Program-made: the position numbers and the translations under genes | Shown: positions 34,220 to 42,201 of the stretch, piece by piece | Layout of the letters: each line of letters starts with the position of its first letter | Numbering within the stretch: the first letter of the stretch is position 1 | Notes under the pieces: model-generated | The model's database searches: none | What the model saw: only the letters and a program-made list of their open reading frames with translations | What the model was told of the DNA's origin: nothing | Origin: Riemerella anatipestifer ATCC 11845 = DSM 15868 | GTDB taxonomy: Bacteria; Bacteroidota; Bacteroidia; Flavobacteriales; Weeksellaceae | Length of the DNA: 64,000 nt | Assembly: GCF_000252855.1 (NCBI RefSeq) | Contig: NC_017045.1 | Span: 1,984,001 to 2,048,000, forward strand | Direction: 5' to 3'

Positions 34220-35710
34220 TTATTTTAAAAATTCTAATTCTGATTTATTTTTCCCTAAGATTTCGTTCTCTATGGCTAGATCGTAAGCGGTTTCGTCTAA
34301 TGATGTTTTTAAGGATTTATCGCTTCCATTTTCTAGCAATAGTTTTATCATTTCTAAATCTTTGCTTATCATTGCAGAGAGGTGTAATGCGGTTAAGCCT
34401 TCGTTGTTTTTAGCGTTGATGTCTTTAATGTAAGGTTTCATTACAGCTAATAATTTAGGCTCTTGTTTTTGGACTACCAAATGAGCCAATGTATTTCCGT
34501 CTTCTTGAGGCTTAGTTAAATCAAACCCTTTGTCTGTAAGTATTTTTATTTTTGAAATGATGATTTCTAACGCATTTTTATCTCGTTTATTGTAAGATTC
34601 TACAAGATAAAGTCCTAGATGGTTTCCTTTTTGGTCTGTTGTATTGATGTCTGCTCCCTTCTTAATAAGGGTTTCTACAAGTTCTGGACTGGCGTATTGT
34701 ACACCCAAACTTAGAGCAGAAATACCTTTCTTGTTGGTAGCATTTATTTTACCCACTCCTTTGGAAAGCATAAGTTGAACTAAATCAGTTTTATTCCTTT
34801 GGATAGCTTTCATTAGAGGAGTGTCTCCTTCTTGGTTGGGTTGTTCGTAAGAAGTACCTTGCTCTATGAGGAACTGAACTATATCATCATTTATTTCCCT
34901 AACAGAAAGTGCGTGATGTAGGGCATTATTACCTTCGGCATCTGTCGTGTTGATAGATATTTTAAGGTCATTGATGAGGAAATTGAAGAAATGAGCAACT
35001 TCTTGCCATTTTTTACTTCCTTTAGTTGCGAATAATAAGGCTTCGGAGCTAGGTTTAATTCCTTTTTCAATGAGTTTTTTTAGTAAGTTAAGGTTTTGTC
35101 CTTTGGAAGCGTAATCGGCAATGTTTCTACCAAAATTATCTTTAACCGCTAGAGGAACACCTTTGCTTAGAAAATAGTTTGTAATGGCTAAGTTTTCGTC
35201 ATCGTTGGAAATAGCATAATGAAAAATTTCAGCTCCGTCTTTATATTTTTGTTTGATGTTAACTCCGTGGTTTAAAAAGAGGTCGTAAATTTTGGTATCT
35301 TTAAGTCCGCCCAATGCAGCGTAGGCTAAAGGTGTATTACCTCTACTATCGGTATGCTGTACAGAAGCTCCCTTTTTCAAAAGCCACTCGGTAAGTTCTG
35401 CATTGCCTTTAAACGCTGCCCAATGAAGATAAGTTCTACTATCGTGAGTGCTTTTCGTAATGCCGTTTCCTTCAAGGTCTATAAGGTATTTTATAACTTC
35501 TATAGGAGCGTTTTGAAGAATGGCAAGAGTGGTAGCATCAAAGTTGGCAGGATTGGCTTCGGCAGGGTTATTTCCTTTTTTTATTTCGGTTTTTACGGTT
35601 TCTAGTTGGGGTTTGTTTTCCCAGAAGTTTCTTTCTAGAAGAGTGTTTTGTGCGATAGCATTAGAGAAGATAAGTCCTAGTCCTAATGCTAAAAATTTTT
35701 TTATTTTCAT
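34220..35710 (-). CDS. Exported ankyrin-repeat protein of the iron-uptake operon
   Basis: A 496-residue protein with a signal peptide (FLALGLGLIFSNAIAQ) and about eleven ankyrin repeats running almost to the C-terminus. Examples are DSRTYLHWAAFKGNAELTEW, DSRGNTPLAYAALGG, DAEGNNALHHALSV, QEGDTPLMKAIQRNKTDLV, NKKGISALSLGVQY and NNEGLTALHLSAMI. There is no enzymatic domain. Ankyrin repeats bind proteins, so in the periplasm it could scaffold the receptor, flavoprotein or reductase; this is inference. It follows a strong intra-operon hairpin and is probably made in smaller amounts than the two genes before it. Confidence 0.9.
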   Translation of the reverse strand: MKIKKFLALGLGLIFSNAIAQNTLLERNFWENKPQLETVKTEIKKGNNPAEANPANFDATTLAILQNAPIEVIKYLIDLEGNGITKSTHDSRTYLHWAAFKGNAELTEWLLKKGASVQHTDSRGNTPLAYAALGGLKDTKIYDLFLNHGVNIKQKYKDGAEIFHYAISNDDENLAITNYFLSKGVPLAVKDNFGRNIADYASKGQNLNLLKKLIEKGIKPSSEALLFATKGSKKWQEVAHFFNFLINDLKISINTTDAEGNNALHHALSVREINDDIVQFLIEQGTSYEQPNQEGDTPLMKAIQRNKTDLVQLMLSKGVGKINATNKKGISALSLGVQYASPELVETLIKKGADINTTDQKGNHLGLYLVESYNKRDKNALEIIISKIKILTDKGFDLTKPQEDGNTLAHLVVQKQEPKLLAVMKPYIKDINAKNNEGLTALHLSAMISKDLEMIKLLLENGSDKSLKTSLDETAYDLAIENEILGKNKSELEFLK

Positions 35711-35740
35711 TTTTTTAATGATTTAATGATTGATAAGCGA

Positions 35741-35783
35741 AAAAATCAGGAGTAGAGAATAAATAGCTCTAACTCCCGATTTT
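35741..35783 (-). terminator. Intra-operon hairpin with T-run after the DUF4374 gene
   Basis: Read on minus, AAAATCGGGAGT plus AGAG pairs with CTCT plus ACTCCTGATTTT across a 9-base loop, then T5. It sits about 20 bases after the DUF4374 stop and ends about 30 bases before the ankyrin gene. No promoter box was seen in the gap. It is probably a partial terminator that keeps receptor and lipoprotein expression high relative to the electron-transfer genes. Confidence 0.75.
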
Positions 35784-35801
35784 ATATTCAAAGCAAGTAA
35801 G

Positions 35802-37145
35802 TTAGAAAGCTCCTATGAAGTGATTTCCAGTTTTGTTAATCAGTTTAGCTCCTTTGGTTACGCTTCCAGTTTTGCTGTTAAGTATGTAGATGTTACCATC
35901 TTTACCTACAGGTGCAAAGGTAATAAATACTTCGTCGCCATCTACTACCATACCTTGGTATTGGAAGAAGTATAAATCTGCATCGTAAGGTAAATCTACT
36001 TTAGAGGCGGTTCTAGCCTTTAAATCTACTCTAGCTAAGAAGCTTTGTTTTAAATTGGTAGTGGCAGAGGTAGGTGCATCTGTATGAGTGTACATAACAT
36101 AAGCAATGCCATTACCAGCATATCTCCAACATTCTATATAAGAGCCTTTAACTCCCAAAGCAGCGTCTAGACTGAATACATAAGAATTATCGTATTCGTT
36201 GTCCGAATTAATTTTTAGGATATGAGAGCCTTTAGAATCTCTTTGTGTCGCTTGGTAGATGTTGCCATCTTCTCCTAGGAAGCTATTGAAACTTCTGTAG
36301 CCACTAGTATCCCCAAAGCCTACTGTAGAGGTAATCACTTTAGGATTTTTAAGCGAAGGGTAATCTACAATAACCGATTTAGAGCCTAATCTTTCAAAAG
36401 TACTTTGGTTGGTTCCTGTAGCGGGGTTAGTTTTTCTTAACCAAGTACCTATAATAAGTTTGTTTTTAGCTTTGTTTAGAGTAGGAGCATCTAGTCTAAA
36501 GATATGATGCCCTAGCTTTTCTTCTTCTGCACTAAGTGGTATCTCAAAAGAAGTATTATTAGTGATGAGAGATTCTTGTAGGTCTAGCGATACAATACTA
36601 GCGATACCTCTAGTGTATTGGTACACATTGTTTTCTCCTGTTTTCACAACTGGGGTTTGTACATTTACGGCTACCCCTGTTTTGTCTCCATCAAATAATT
36701 TTACCCATCTAGGAGAGGTAGTTGCATATTGAGAGATATTAACTTTAGCACCAAATTCCTCAAATACATTACCTCCTTTTACTCTGTATCTAGAGTATTC
36801 GCCACCGTTAGCTCCAGCATAGGCGATATTAAACATAACTGTGCCGTCTTCTGAAGATTGTAATCTTGCAGTTCTTTCAGACCTTACTAAGAAACCATTT
36901 TCAAAAATGTTGAAACTCTTATTGGGGTCTTTAGCGTCTTGTTTAGAAATAGAGTAGAGGATGGTACCACCGTTGCCGTCTCCTGCATTTTGTCCCATAA
37001 TGGCTCCTGCTACGGTAATCATTCTTTCGGAGGTAGGAGTCTCAGAGGTTGTTGTGGCAGTCTCGTCTCTATTACAACTAGTAAGTCCTAATGCTAATCC
37101 TAGAACTAATGCAGGCTTAGCTAAATTTAAAATTTGTCTTTTCAT
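35802..37145 (-). CDS. DUF4374 lipoprotein (XusB-like siderophore-binding beta-propeller)
   Basis: A 447-residue lipoprotein with lipobox LTSC (Cys24) and a beta-propeller-like DUF4374 body rich in blade repeats (RMITVAGAIMGQ, ARVDLKARTASKVDLPYD, GMVVDGDEVFITFAPVGKDGNIYILNSKTG). The Bacteroides homologue XusB binds ferric enterobactin outside the cell and passes it to the XusA receptor. Here the gene follows the TonB receptor by 9 bases and precedes the reductive genes, so a role in capture of an iron chelate is likely. The exact ligand cannot be read from sequence. Confidence 0.88.
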   Translation of the reverse strand: MKRQILNLAKPALVLGLALGLTSCNRDETATTTSETPTSERMITVAGAIMGQNAGDGNGGTILYSISKQDAKDPNKSFNIFENGFLVRSERTARLQSSEDGTVMFNIAYAGANGGEYSRYRVKGGNVFEEFGAKVNISQYATTSPRWVKLFDGDKTGVAVNVQTPVVKTGENNVYQYTRGIASIVSLDLQESLITNNTSFEIPLSAEEEKLGHHIFRLDAPTLNKAKNKLIIGTWLRKTNPATGTNQSTFERLGSKSVIVDYPSLKNPKVITSTVGFGDTSGYRSFNSFLGEDGNIYQATQRDSKGSHILKINSDNEYDNSYVFSLDAALGVKGSYIECWRYAGNGIAYVMYTHTDAPTSATTNLKQSFLARVDLKARTASKVDLPYDADLYFFQYQGMVVDGDEVFITFAPVGKDGNIYILNSKTGSVTKGAKLINKTGNHFIGAF

Positions 37146-37154
37146 TTTTTTAAA

Positions 37155-39374
37155 TTATAGATTATTAAATTGATAATTGATTTTCATAAAAAATGCTCTT
37201 CCAGGCTTTTGTACTGCAAAATTGTCAAACGCTTGTCTGTTGAATAAATTTCTTACATCTAGGCTAACTACCCATTGTTTATTTGGAAAGAAATAGCTCA
37301 TACCAATGTCGTGTAAGTATTGTCTTGGGGTTTTAAAATTTTCGTAGCCTACGATATTTTTACTAATAACCCAAATATTATAAAAGCTATCCACGAATTG
37401 GAAATTATAGTGCATTTTAAGTTGTGATTTTTTTTGGAGAAAATCATTTAGACTATAGTTAATAAAGGCATTAGCCGTCATATATGGTTCTCTAGGAAGT
37501 TGTTTTCCATAGAGGGCTAGTATATTACCATTGTTATCATATTTATTATTGTATCTTGCATCAAATCTGGAGAAATTACCACCGATATTGAGGTGTTTTT
37601 TATAAAAATAGTTAAGCTCTATATCTACACCTTTAGAAATTGTTTTGCCTAAGTTTTCAAAAGGCTCTACCTGTATAGCATCTGTAATATTGGTGGCCAT
37701 TCGTCTTACGATTTTGTCTCTGGTATCTCTTATGAAAAAGTTAGAAGATAACGATAGACTATGATGATTGAGTTGATAAGGACCTATTTTGAAACCAATG
37801 TTATAGTTATGGCTCTTTTCGGGTCTAATGTTAAAATTAGGGATAATATTTTCTCCAGCTTCACCAAATACTTCGTTTTCGTTAGGCAGTCTTACCGCCT
37901 TTTCTGCGGAGGCTAAAACAACGATGGCAGGCTTTATAAGATAAGAGAGGGTACCTCCAAAGCTATGTTCTCTAACGGTACTATTATTGATTTCGGTATA
38001 TCTAATGATTTGGTTGTTAGCTATATTAGCTCTGTTGTCTATTCGTTCTATATCTTGTTGGAAAAGTTTTCCGTAAATATTAGTTTTTAATTTATTTCTG
38101 AAAGCGTTGGCTTCATACGATAACGAGCTAATGTTTTTTACTAAGTTTCTTTTAGGAGTAAACTCTCGCTCTAGGGGAGTTAGTATTTCATCATCTTCCT
38201 CTCTTTTTATAGACTGGAATAGATGGCTAAATACAAAACGATGATGACGATTGATACTATAACTAACATTAGCTCTGGAAGAATAGATGGCACTAGTGAT
38301 GTTGAGCATCGTCCTTTTGCCTTGCTGTGCTCCTGTGGTAGAAAGTATAGGTTGACCTTGGTTTCTATCTAACAGAACTTCTCCTAGCCAATTGTATCTA
38401 TGTCTTACGGTGTCGTTAGTTAGCCGCTCTCTGTGGCTGTATATACCTTGTATATTAACATCAAGCTCTTTTAATAAGAAATTCTTTTTACGATAATCCA
38501 AAGTAAATACATCAGCATCTGAAGTCACAGACCTACCTTTATAAGGCACCGTCATATAAACACCGTGTTGTATCTCTTTGTAAGAGTTAGTTTTATTATA
38601 ACTAAGCATAAGTTCATCAGCCCATTTTACATTAGAAAATCCTATAGAAGTCAATATTCCTCCAGCAGAAAAAGCATCATTAAATCTTCTAGCTACCACG
38701 GGCTCCATTCTTCCGTTAGGGAGTGTAACTTTTATGAAATCGCCCCATACTTTATAATCGTTATCAGAGTAGTTATAAAACCCATTGAATTTTGTTGTAA
38801 AGCCAGATTTAGGGTCTCTATAAGTGCCACTCATTTGGGTTTGGATGGTATTGAATGACCCATAAGATACAGAAGCGTTGAACTGATTTTTAATGTCGTT
38901 TTTCAAGATGATATTGATGACACCTCCCAAGGCATCATCAGCGATACTTCCTGGCACAACACCCTTATAAACCTCCACTCTTTCTATCATTGCGGTAGGG
39001 ATACTATTGAGGTCAAAAGATGCTCCGTAGGTAGATGCAGGTACTCCGTTAATCATTATTTTAATGGCATTGCCAGACATTCCGTTAATGTTTAGGTTGA
39101 TGCCAGAACCTAATCCGCCATTTTGTCTTACTCTTACTCCTACACTTTTATCCAGTAGCTCTACGGTTTGTATATTTCTTAGTGCCGTTTCTTTAGTCTC
39201 TATCACATTTACAGCAAACCCTTTCTTTTCTATTTCGGATTTTACAGATTTTAGTTTAGTAAATCTAACTTCTTTAATATCTCTATGTCGGATACTATCT
39301 CTCAAATCCCTTTTGTGGTTTTGAGAGATTCCTAAAAAGGGAATGAGTACTAAGTATAATGCTAATTTCTTCAT
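37155..39374 (-). CDS. TonB-dependent outer membrane receptor (XusA-like)
   Basis: A 739-residue receptor. A signal peptide (KKLALYLVLIPFLGISQ) leads directly to the plug domain (ALRNIQTVELLDKSVGVRVRQ, LNINGMSGNAIKIMINGVPAS, IPTAMIERVEVYKGVVPG, DDALGGVINIILK). A 22-strand barrel follows, ending in aromatic FFMKINYQF. There is no CarboxypepD-like N-terminal domain, unlike SusC-type receptors, so it is of the siderophore type. The frame could be read from 39509, but the promoter at 39393-39424 and the signal peptide fix ATG 39374. It heads a six-gene operon controlled by the palindrome at 39424-39455. Confidence 0.93.
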   Translation of the reverse strand: MKKLALYLVLIPFLGISQNHKRDLRDSIRHRDIKEVRFTKLKSVKSEIEKKGFAVNVIETKETALRNIQTVELLDKSVGVRVRQNGGLGSGINLNINGMSGNAIKIMINGVPASTYGASFDLNSIPTAMIERVEVYKGVVPGSIADDALGGVINIILKNDIKNQFNASVSYGSFNTIQTQMSGTYRDPKSGFTTKFNGFYNYSDNDYKVWGDFIKVTLPNGRMEPVVARRFNDAFSAGGILTSIGFSNVKWADELMLSYNKTNSYKEIQHGVYMTVPYKGRSVTSDADVFTLDYRKKNFLLKELDVNIQGIYSHRERLTNDTVRHRYNWLGEVLLDRNQGQPILSTTGAQQGKRTMLNITSAIYSSRANVSYSINRHHRFVFSHLFQSIKREEDDEILTPLEREFTPKRNLVKNISSLSYEANAFRNKLKTNIYGKLFQQDIERIDNRANIANNQIIRYTEINNSTVREHSFGGTLSYLIKPAIVVLASAEKAVRLPNENEVFGEAGENIIPNFNIRPEKSHNYNIGFKIGPYQLNHHSLSLSSNFFIRDTRDKIVRRMATNITDAIQVEPFENLGKTISKGVDIELNYFYKKHLNIGGNFSRFDARYNNKYDNNGNILALYGKQLPREPYMTANAFINYSLNDFLQKKSQLKMHYNFQFVDSFYNIWVISKNIVGYENFKTPRQYLHDIGMSYFFPNKQWVVSLDVRNLFNRQAFDNFAVQKPGRAFFMKINYQFNNL

Positions 39375-39392
39375 AGCTGAATAAATTCTTCG

Positions 39393-39424
39393 CAAAAGTA
39401 AATTTAATTTAGGATTAGTACAAA
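39393..39424 (-). promoter_or_regulatory. Promoter of the TonB receptor (iron-uptake) operon
   Basis: On minus it reads TTTG (39421-39424), a 20-bp spacer, then TACTTTTG (39393-39400), with the ATG 18 bases further on. All consensus positions match. The -33 box touches the operator palindrome. Confidence 0.78.
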
Positions 39425-39455
39425 TAAAATTTATGACATAAATCATAAATTTTAT
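39424..39455. promoter_or_regulatory. Perfect 13-bp inverted repeat before the TonB receptor operon
   Basis: Arms ATAAAATTTATGA and TCATAAATTTTAT pair perfectly around the 6-base spacer CATAAA. The inner 18 bp are TTATGA-CATAAA-TCATAA, with half-sites and spacing identical to the palindrome in the nos control region. It overlaps the outer edge of the -33 box. Candidates are a Crp/Fnr-type activator, or a Fur-like repressor in view of the AT-rich outer arms. Confidence 0.72.
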
Positions 39456-39578
39456 ATTAGTAGATCTAAAGTGTTGATTTTTAAGATTAGTAATGTTGTA
39501 CGAAGGCATTTTTTGAAGCTAAGATGGTTTAGCATAAATTTTGCTGAAGCTGGGAGATATACTACTTAAAAGAACAAA

Positions 39579-40220
39579 ATGAAATTATATATTATCAGTG
39601 GGTTGGGAGCCGATTTTAAGATTTTAGAAAATATCAAATTTCCAGATACTGTGGAGCCTATCTTCATTCCGTGGCTTATTCCTGAAAATAATGAGAGTTT
39701 TGAGCATTATGTCCGCAGAATGGCAGAGAAGATTGATTTTTCTGAGCCATTTGCACTTTTGGGATATTCGTTTGGAGGATTTATAGTTCAAGAAATCAAT
39801 AAAAAAATAAAACCTGCGGAAAAGGTGGTGTTGTTAGCCTCTATAAAATCGAACGCCGAAATGCCAAAAGTGGGTTCTTTTTTCAAGAAAATCAAATTAT
39901 TGAAGTTTCTTCCTATTTCTTTTTTCTCGGAAAAATCCGTATTTGTGTATAGTTTTATAAGAAAATTTATAGAAGCCGATAGCCCAAGGGTAGATAAATA
40001 TTTTAGGGTAAGAGATCCATATTATCTCAAATGGAGTTTGGATAAAATTGTAAATTGGGAGTTTGAAAAAACAGAAAATATTATCCAAATTATGGGGGAT
40101 AAAGATATCGCGTTCCCAATACAAAATTCTCAACCAGACTATGTTATAAAGAATGCTACGCACCTTTTTCCTGCCACTAAAGCGAAGGAAGTATCGGAAA
40201 TTTTAAGAAAAATTTTTTAA
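39579..40220 (+). CDS. Alpha/beta hydrolase
   Basis: A 213-residue cytoplasmic alpha/beta-fold protein with the nucleophile elbow GYSFGG (Ser near residue 64), an acidic residue in IMGDKDIAFP and a late His in NATHLFPATKAKEV, together a likely catalytic triad. No substrate can be assigned. It is preceded by a long AT-rich gap shared with the TonB receptor promoter and followed by sdaA after 41 bases. Confidence 0.85.
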   Translation: MKLYIISGLGADFKILENIKFPDTVEPIFIPWLIPENNESFEHYVRRMAEKIDFSEPFALLGYSFGGFIVQEINKKIKPAEKVVLLASIKSNAEMPKVGSFFKKIKLLKFLPISFFSEKSVFVYSFIRKFIEADSPRVDKYFRVRDPYYLKWSLDKIVNWEFEKTENIIQIMGDKDIAFPIQNSQPDYVIKNATHLFPATKAKEVSEILRKIF

Positions 40221-40261
40221 GCCTACCTTAATACTTTATATTTGTTGCACTAAAATTTATA

Positions 40262-41689
40262 ATGCCGATGCAATCAATAAGTGTTTTTGAAATAATTAAG
40301 GTAGGGATAGGACCTTCTAGTTCCCATACGATGGGACCGTGGAATGCAGCAGAATTATTCTTAGATTTGATAAGAAGGCATCGTTCCATACAAGAGGTGG
40401 AAGAGGTTTTTGTGGAATTTTTTGGTTCTTTAGCTAAAACAGGGGTAGGACACGGGACTGATATCGCTGGAATGCTAGGGCTTTGCGGAGAAAATTTTAA
40501 AACCATAGACACTACCAAGATAGACGAAAAAATAGACGCTATTAAAACTTCTCAAAAATTAAACTTAGGAGGAAAGAAAGAATTACCTTTTGTGTATGGT
40601 AAACATCTCGTTCTTAATATGAAAGAGAATTTGGACTTTCATCCTAACGGAATGATTTTTAGAGCTATTTTTAATGATGGGGAAGAAGTGAGTCAAGATT
40701 ATTATTCGGTAGGTGGTGGTTTCGTGGCGACCAAAGAGGAGAATACTTTGGAGCAAAGCTGTATCAGAACTTTGTATCCTTGTCATAAGGCGAAAGATAT
40801 TGTCAGCTATTGTGAAAAACTAAACTTGAAAAGAATTTCGGATTTAGTTAAAATCAATGAAGAGGCGTGGCGTACTCAAGAAGAAACAGCTGCGGAAGCC
40901 TTATACATATGGCAACAGATTAAAGAATGTATTTATAAGGGTGTTAATAAAGAGGGTATTCTTCCTGGTGGACTTAATGTTTCCCGAAGAGCGGCTAAAC
41001 TCAACCAGAAACTTTTAGGCGAAAACGCTCAATATCATAATATAGATGAATGGTTTAATCTCGTGGTAAATTCTGAGAGAAGTTTTAGTACTATCAATAA
41101 ATGGGTGTCTTGTTTTGCTTTGGCGGTAAATGAAGAGAATGCTAGCTTTGGAAGAATTATCACGGCACCTACCAATGGAGCGAGTGGCGTTATTCCTGCG
41201 GTGCTTATGTATGCACAAACTTTTACGGAGTTCAATTCGGAGGAAGATGTGATTCGTTTCTTGTTGGTGGCAGGTGAGGTAGGGACTTTGTTTAAGAAAA
41301 ATGCAACCATTTCGGCAGCGGCAGGTGGTTGTCAGGCAGAGATAGGCGTGTCGTCTGCGATGGCAGCGGCGGGGCTTACCGAAATATCAGGTGGAACGCC
41401 AGAACAAGTACTGATGGCAGCGGAGATTGCTATGGAACATCACTTAGGTTTAACTTGCGACCCTATTAAAGGTTTGGTTCAAATTCCGTGTATTGAAAGA
41501 AACTCTATGGGAGCGATGAAGGCGATTACAGCAGCAAATCTTGCTTTGGAGAGCGACCCTAAAGCGGCAAAGGTAAGCCTAGACGATGTTATAAAATCTA
41601 TGTGGGAAACGGCTCAAGATATGAATGCTAAATATAAAGAAACTTCGGAAGGTGGTCTTGCTATTGCAGTGAATGTAGCGGAATGTTAG
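40262..41689 (+). CDS. sdaA: L-serine ammonia-lyase, iron-sulfur type, single chain
   Basis: The enzyme deaminates L-serine to pyruvate using a [4Fe-4S] cluster. The 475 residues fuse the beta and alpha domains. The N-terminus has the hallmark GPSSSHTMGPWNA, and the C-terminal half has APTNGASGVIPAVL, AAAGGCQAEIGVSSAMAAAGL and LTCDPIKGLVQIPCIERN with the cluster cysteines. The -7 box TATATTTG at 40237-40244 gives a short leader. A terminator follows. Confidence 0.96.
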   Translation: MPMQSISVFEIIKVGIGPSSSHTMGPWNAAELFLDLIRRHRSIQEVEEVFVEFFGSLAKTGVGHGTDIAGMLGLCGENFKTIDTTKIDEKIDAIKTSQKLNLGGKKELPFVYGKHLVLNMKENLDFHPNGMIFRAIFNDGEEVSQDYYSVGGGFVATKEENTLEQSCIRTLYPCHKAKDIVSYCEKLNLKRISDLVKINEEAWRTQEETAAEALYIWQQIKECIYKGVNKEGILPGGLNVSRRAAKLNQKLLGENAQYHNIDEWFNLVVNSERSFSTINKWVSCFALAVNEENASFGRIITAPTNGASGVIPAVLMYAQTFTEFNSEEDVIRFLLVAGEVGTLFKKNATISAAAGGCQAEIGVSSAMAAAGLTEISGGTPEQVLMAAEIAMEHHLGLTCDPIKGLVQIPCIERNSMGAMKAITAANLALESDPKAAKVSLDDVIKSMWETAQDMNAKYKETSEGGLAIAVNVAEC

Positions 41690-41715
41690 TGAAAATACTT
41701 TTTGAAATTAGATTG

Positions 41716-41740
41716 AAACTCTGGCTTTTAGCTGGAGTTT
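41716..41740 (+). terminator. Intrinsic terminator of sdaA
   Basis: AAACTC-tg-GCT pairs with AGC-tg-GAGTTT around a 3-base loop, and the right arm runs into a T-run. It begins 27 bases after the stop. Confidence 0.75.
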
Positions 41741-41806
41741 TTTTATGGGTTGAAAAAAATAATAAAAAAACACTACTTTGTATTGCATAATAGTAAATTT
41801 ATTTTA

Positions 41807-41814
41807 TATCTTTG
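41807..41814 (+). promoter_or_regulatory. -7 element of the padR-pspC promoter
   Basis: TATCTTTG is an exact -7 box, with a TTG about 21 bp upstream (41783-41785) as a weak -33 element. It lies 39 bases before the PadR start. Confidence 0.6.
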
Positions 41815-41853
41815 TACTGTTGAAATAGTTTAATAAAATAAAAAACTAAACCT

Positions 41854-42183
41854 ATGAATATAGAAAATGCTAAAGCTCAAATGAAAAAGGGTATTCTAGA
41901 ATTCTGTATTTTAGACCTTCTTAGTAAAAAGGAAATGTATGTTTCCGATTTAATGGGAGTGCTAAAAGACGGAGACTTTGATGTGGTGGAAGGAACGCTC
42001 TATCCTCTACTTACCCGACTTAAAAACGGAGAGTTTCTCTCTTACCGATGGGAAGAATCTACGGGAGGACCTCCTAGAAAATATTATCAAATTACGGATA
42101 AAGGCAAAGCTTTCTTAGAAGAGTTAAGAACTACTTGGCAAGAACTCACACAAGCTGTAAACAAAATCACTCAAAAACAATAA
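41854..42183 (+). CDS. PadR family transcriptional regulator
   Basis: A 109-residue winged-helix regulator of the PadR family: KKGILEFCILDLLSKKEMYVSDLMGVL, then VVEGTLYPLLTRLKNGEFLSYRWEESTGGPPRKYYQITDKGKAFLEEL with the wing and dimer helix. It is the short type without a C-terminal ligand domain. It precedes the PspC-domain gene by 18 bases. In Bacteroidota and Firmicutes such pairs are commonly autoregulated and respond to envelope stress. Confidence 0.92.
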   Translation: MNIENAKAQMKKGILEFCILDLLSKKEMYVSDLMGVLKDGDFDVVEGTLYPLLTRLKNGEFLSYRWEESTGGPPRKYYQITDKGKAFLEELRTTWQELTQAVNKITQKQ

Positions 42184-42201
42184 CCTCTAAAAACTAAACA
42201 A

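Noticed and set aside
39375-39509. A 45-residue N-terminal extension of the TonB receptor
   Set aside because: The extension covers the full promoter and the palindrome, and a normal signal peptide begins at the ATG at 39374.
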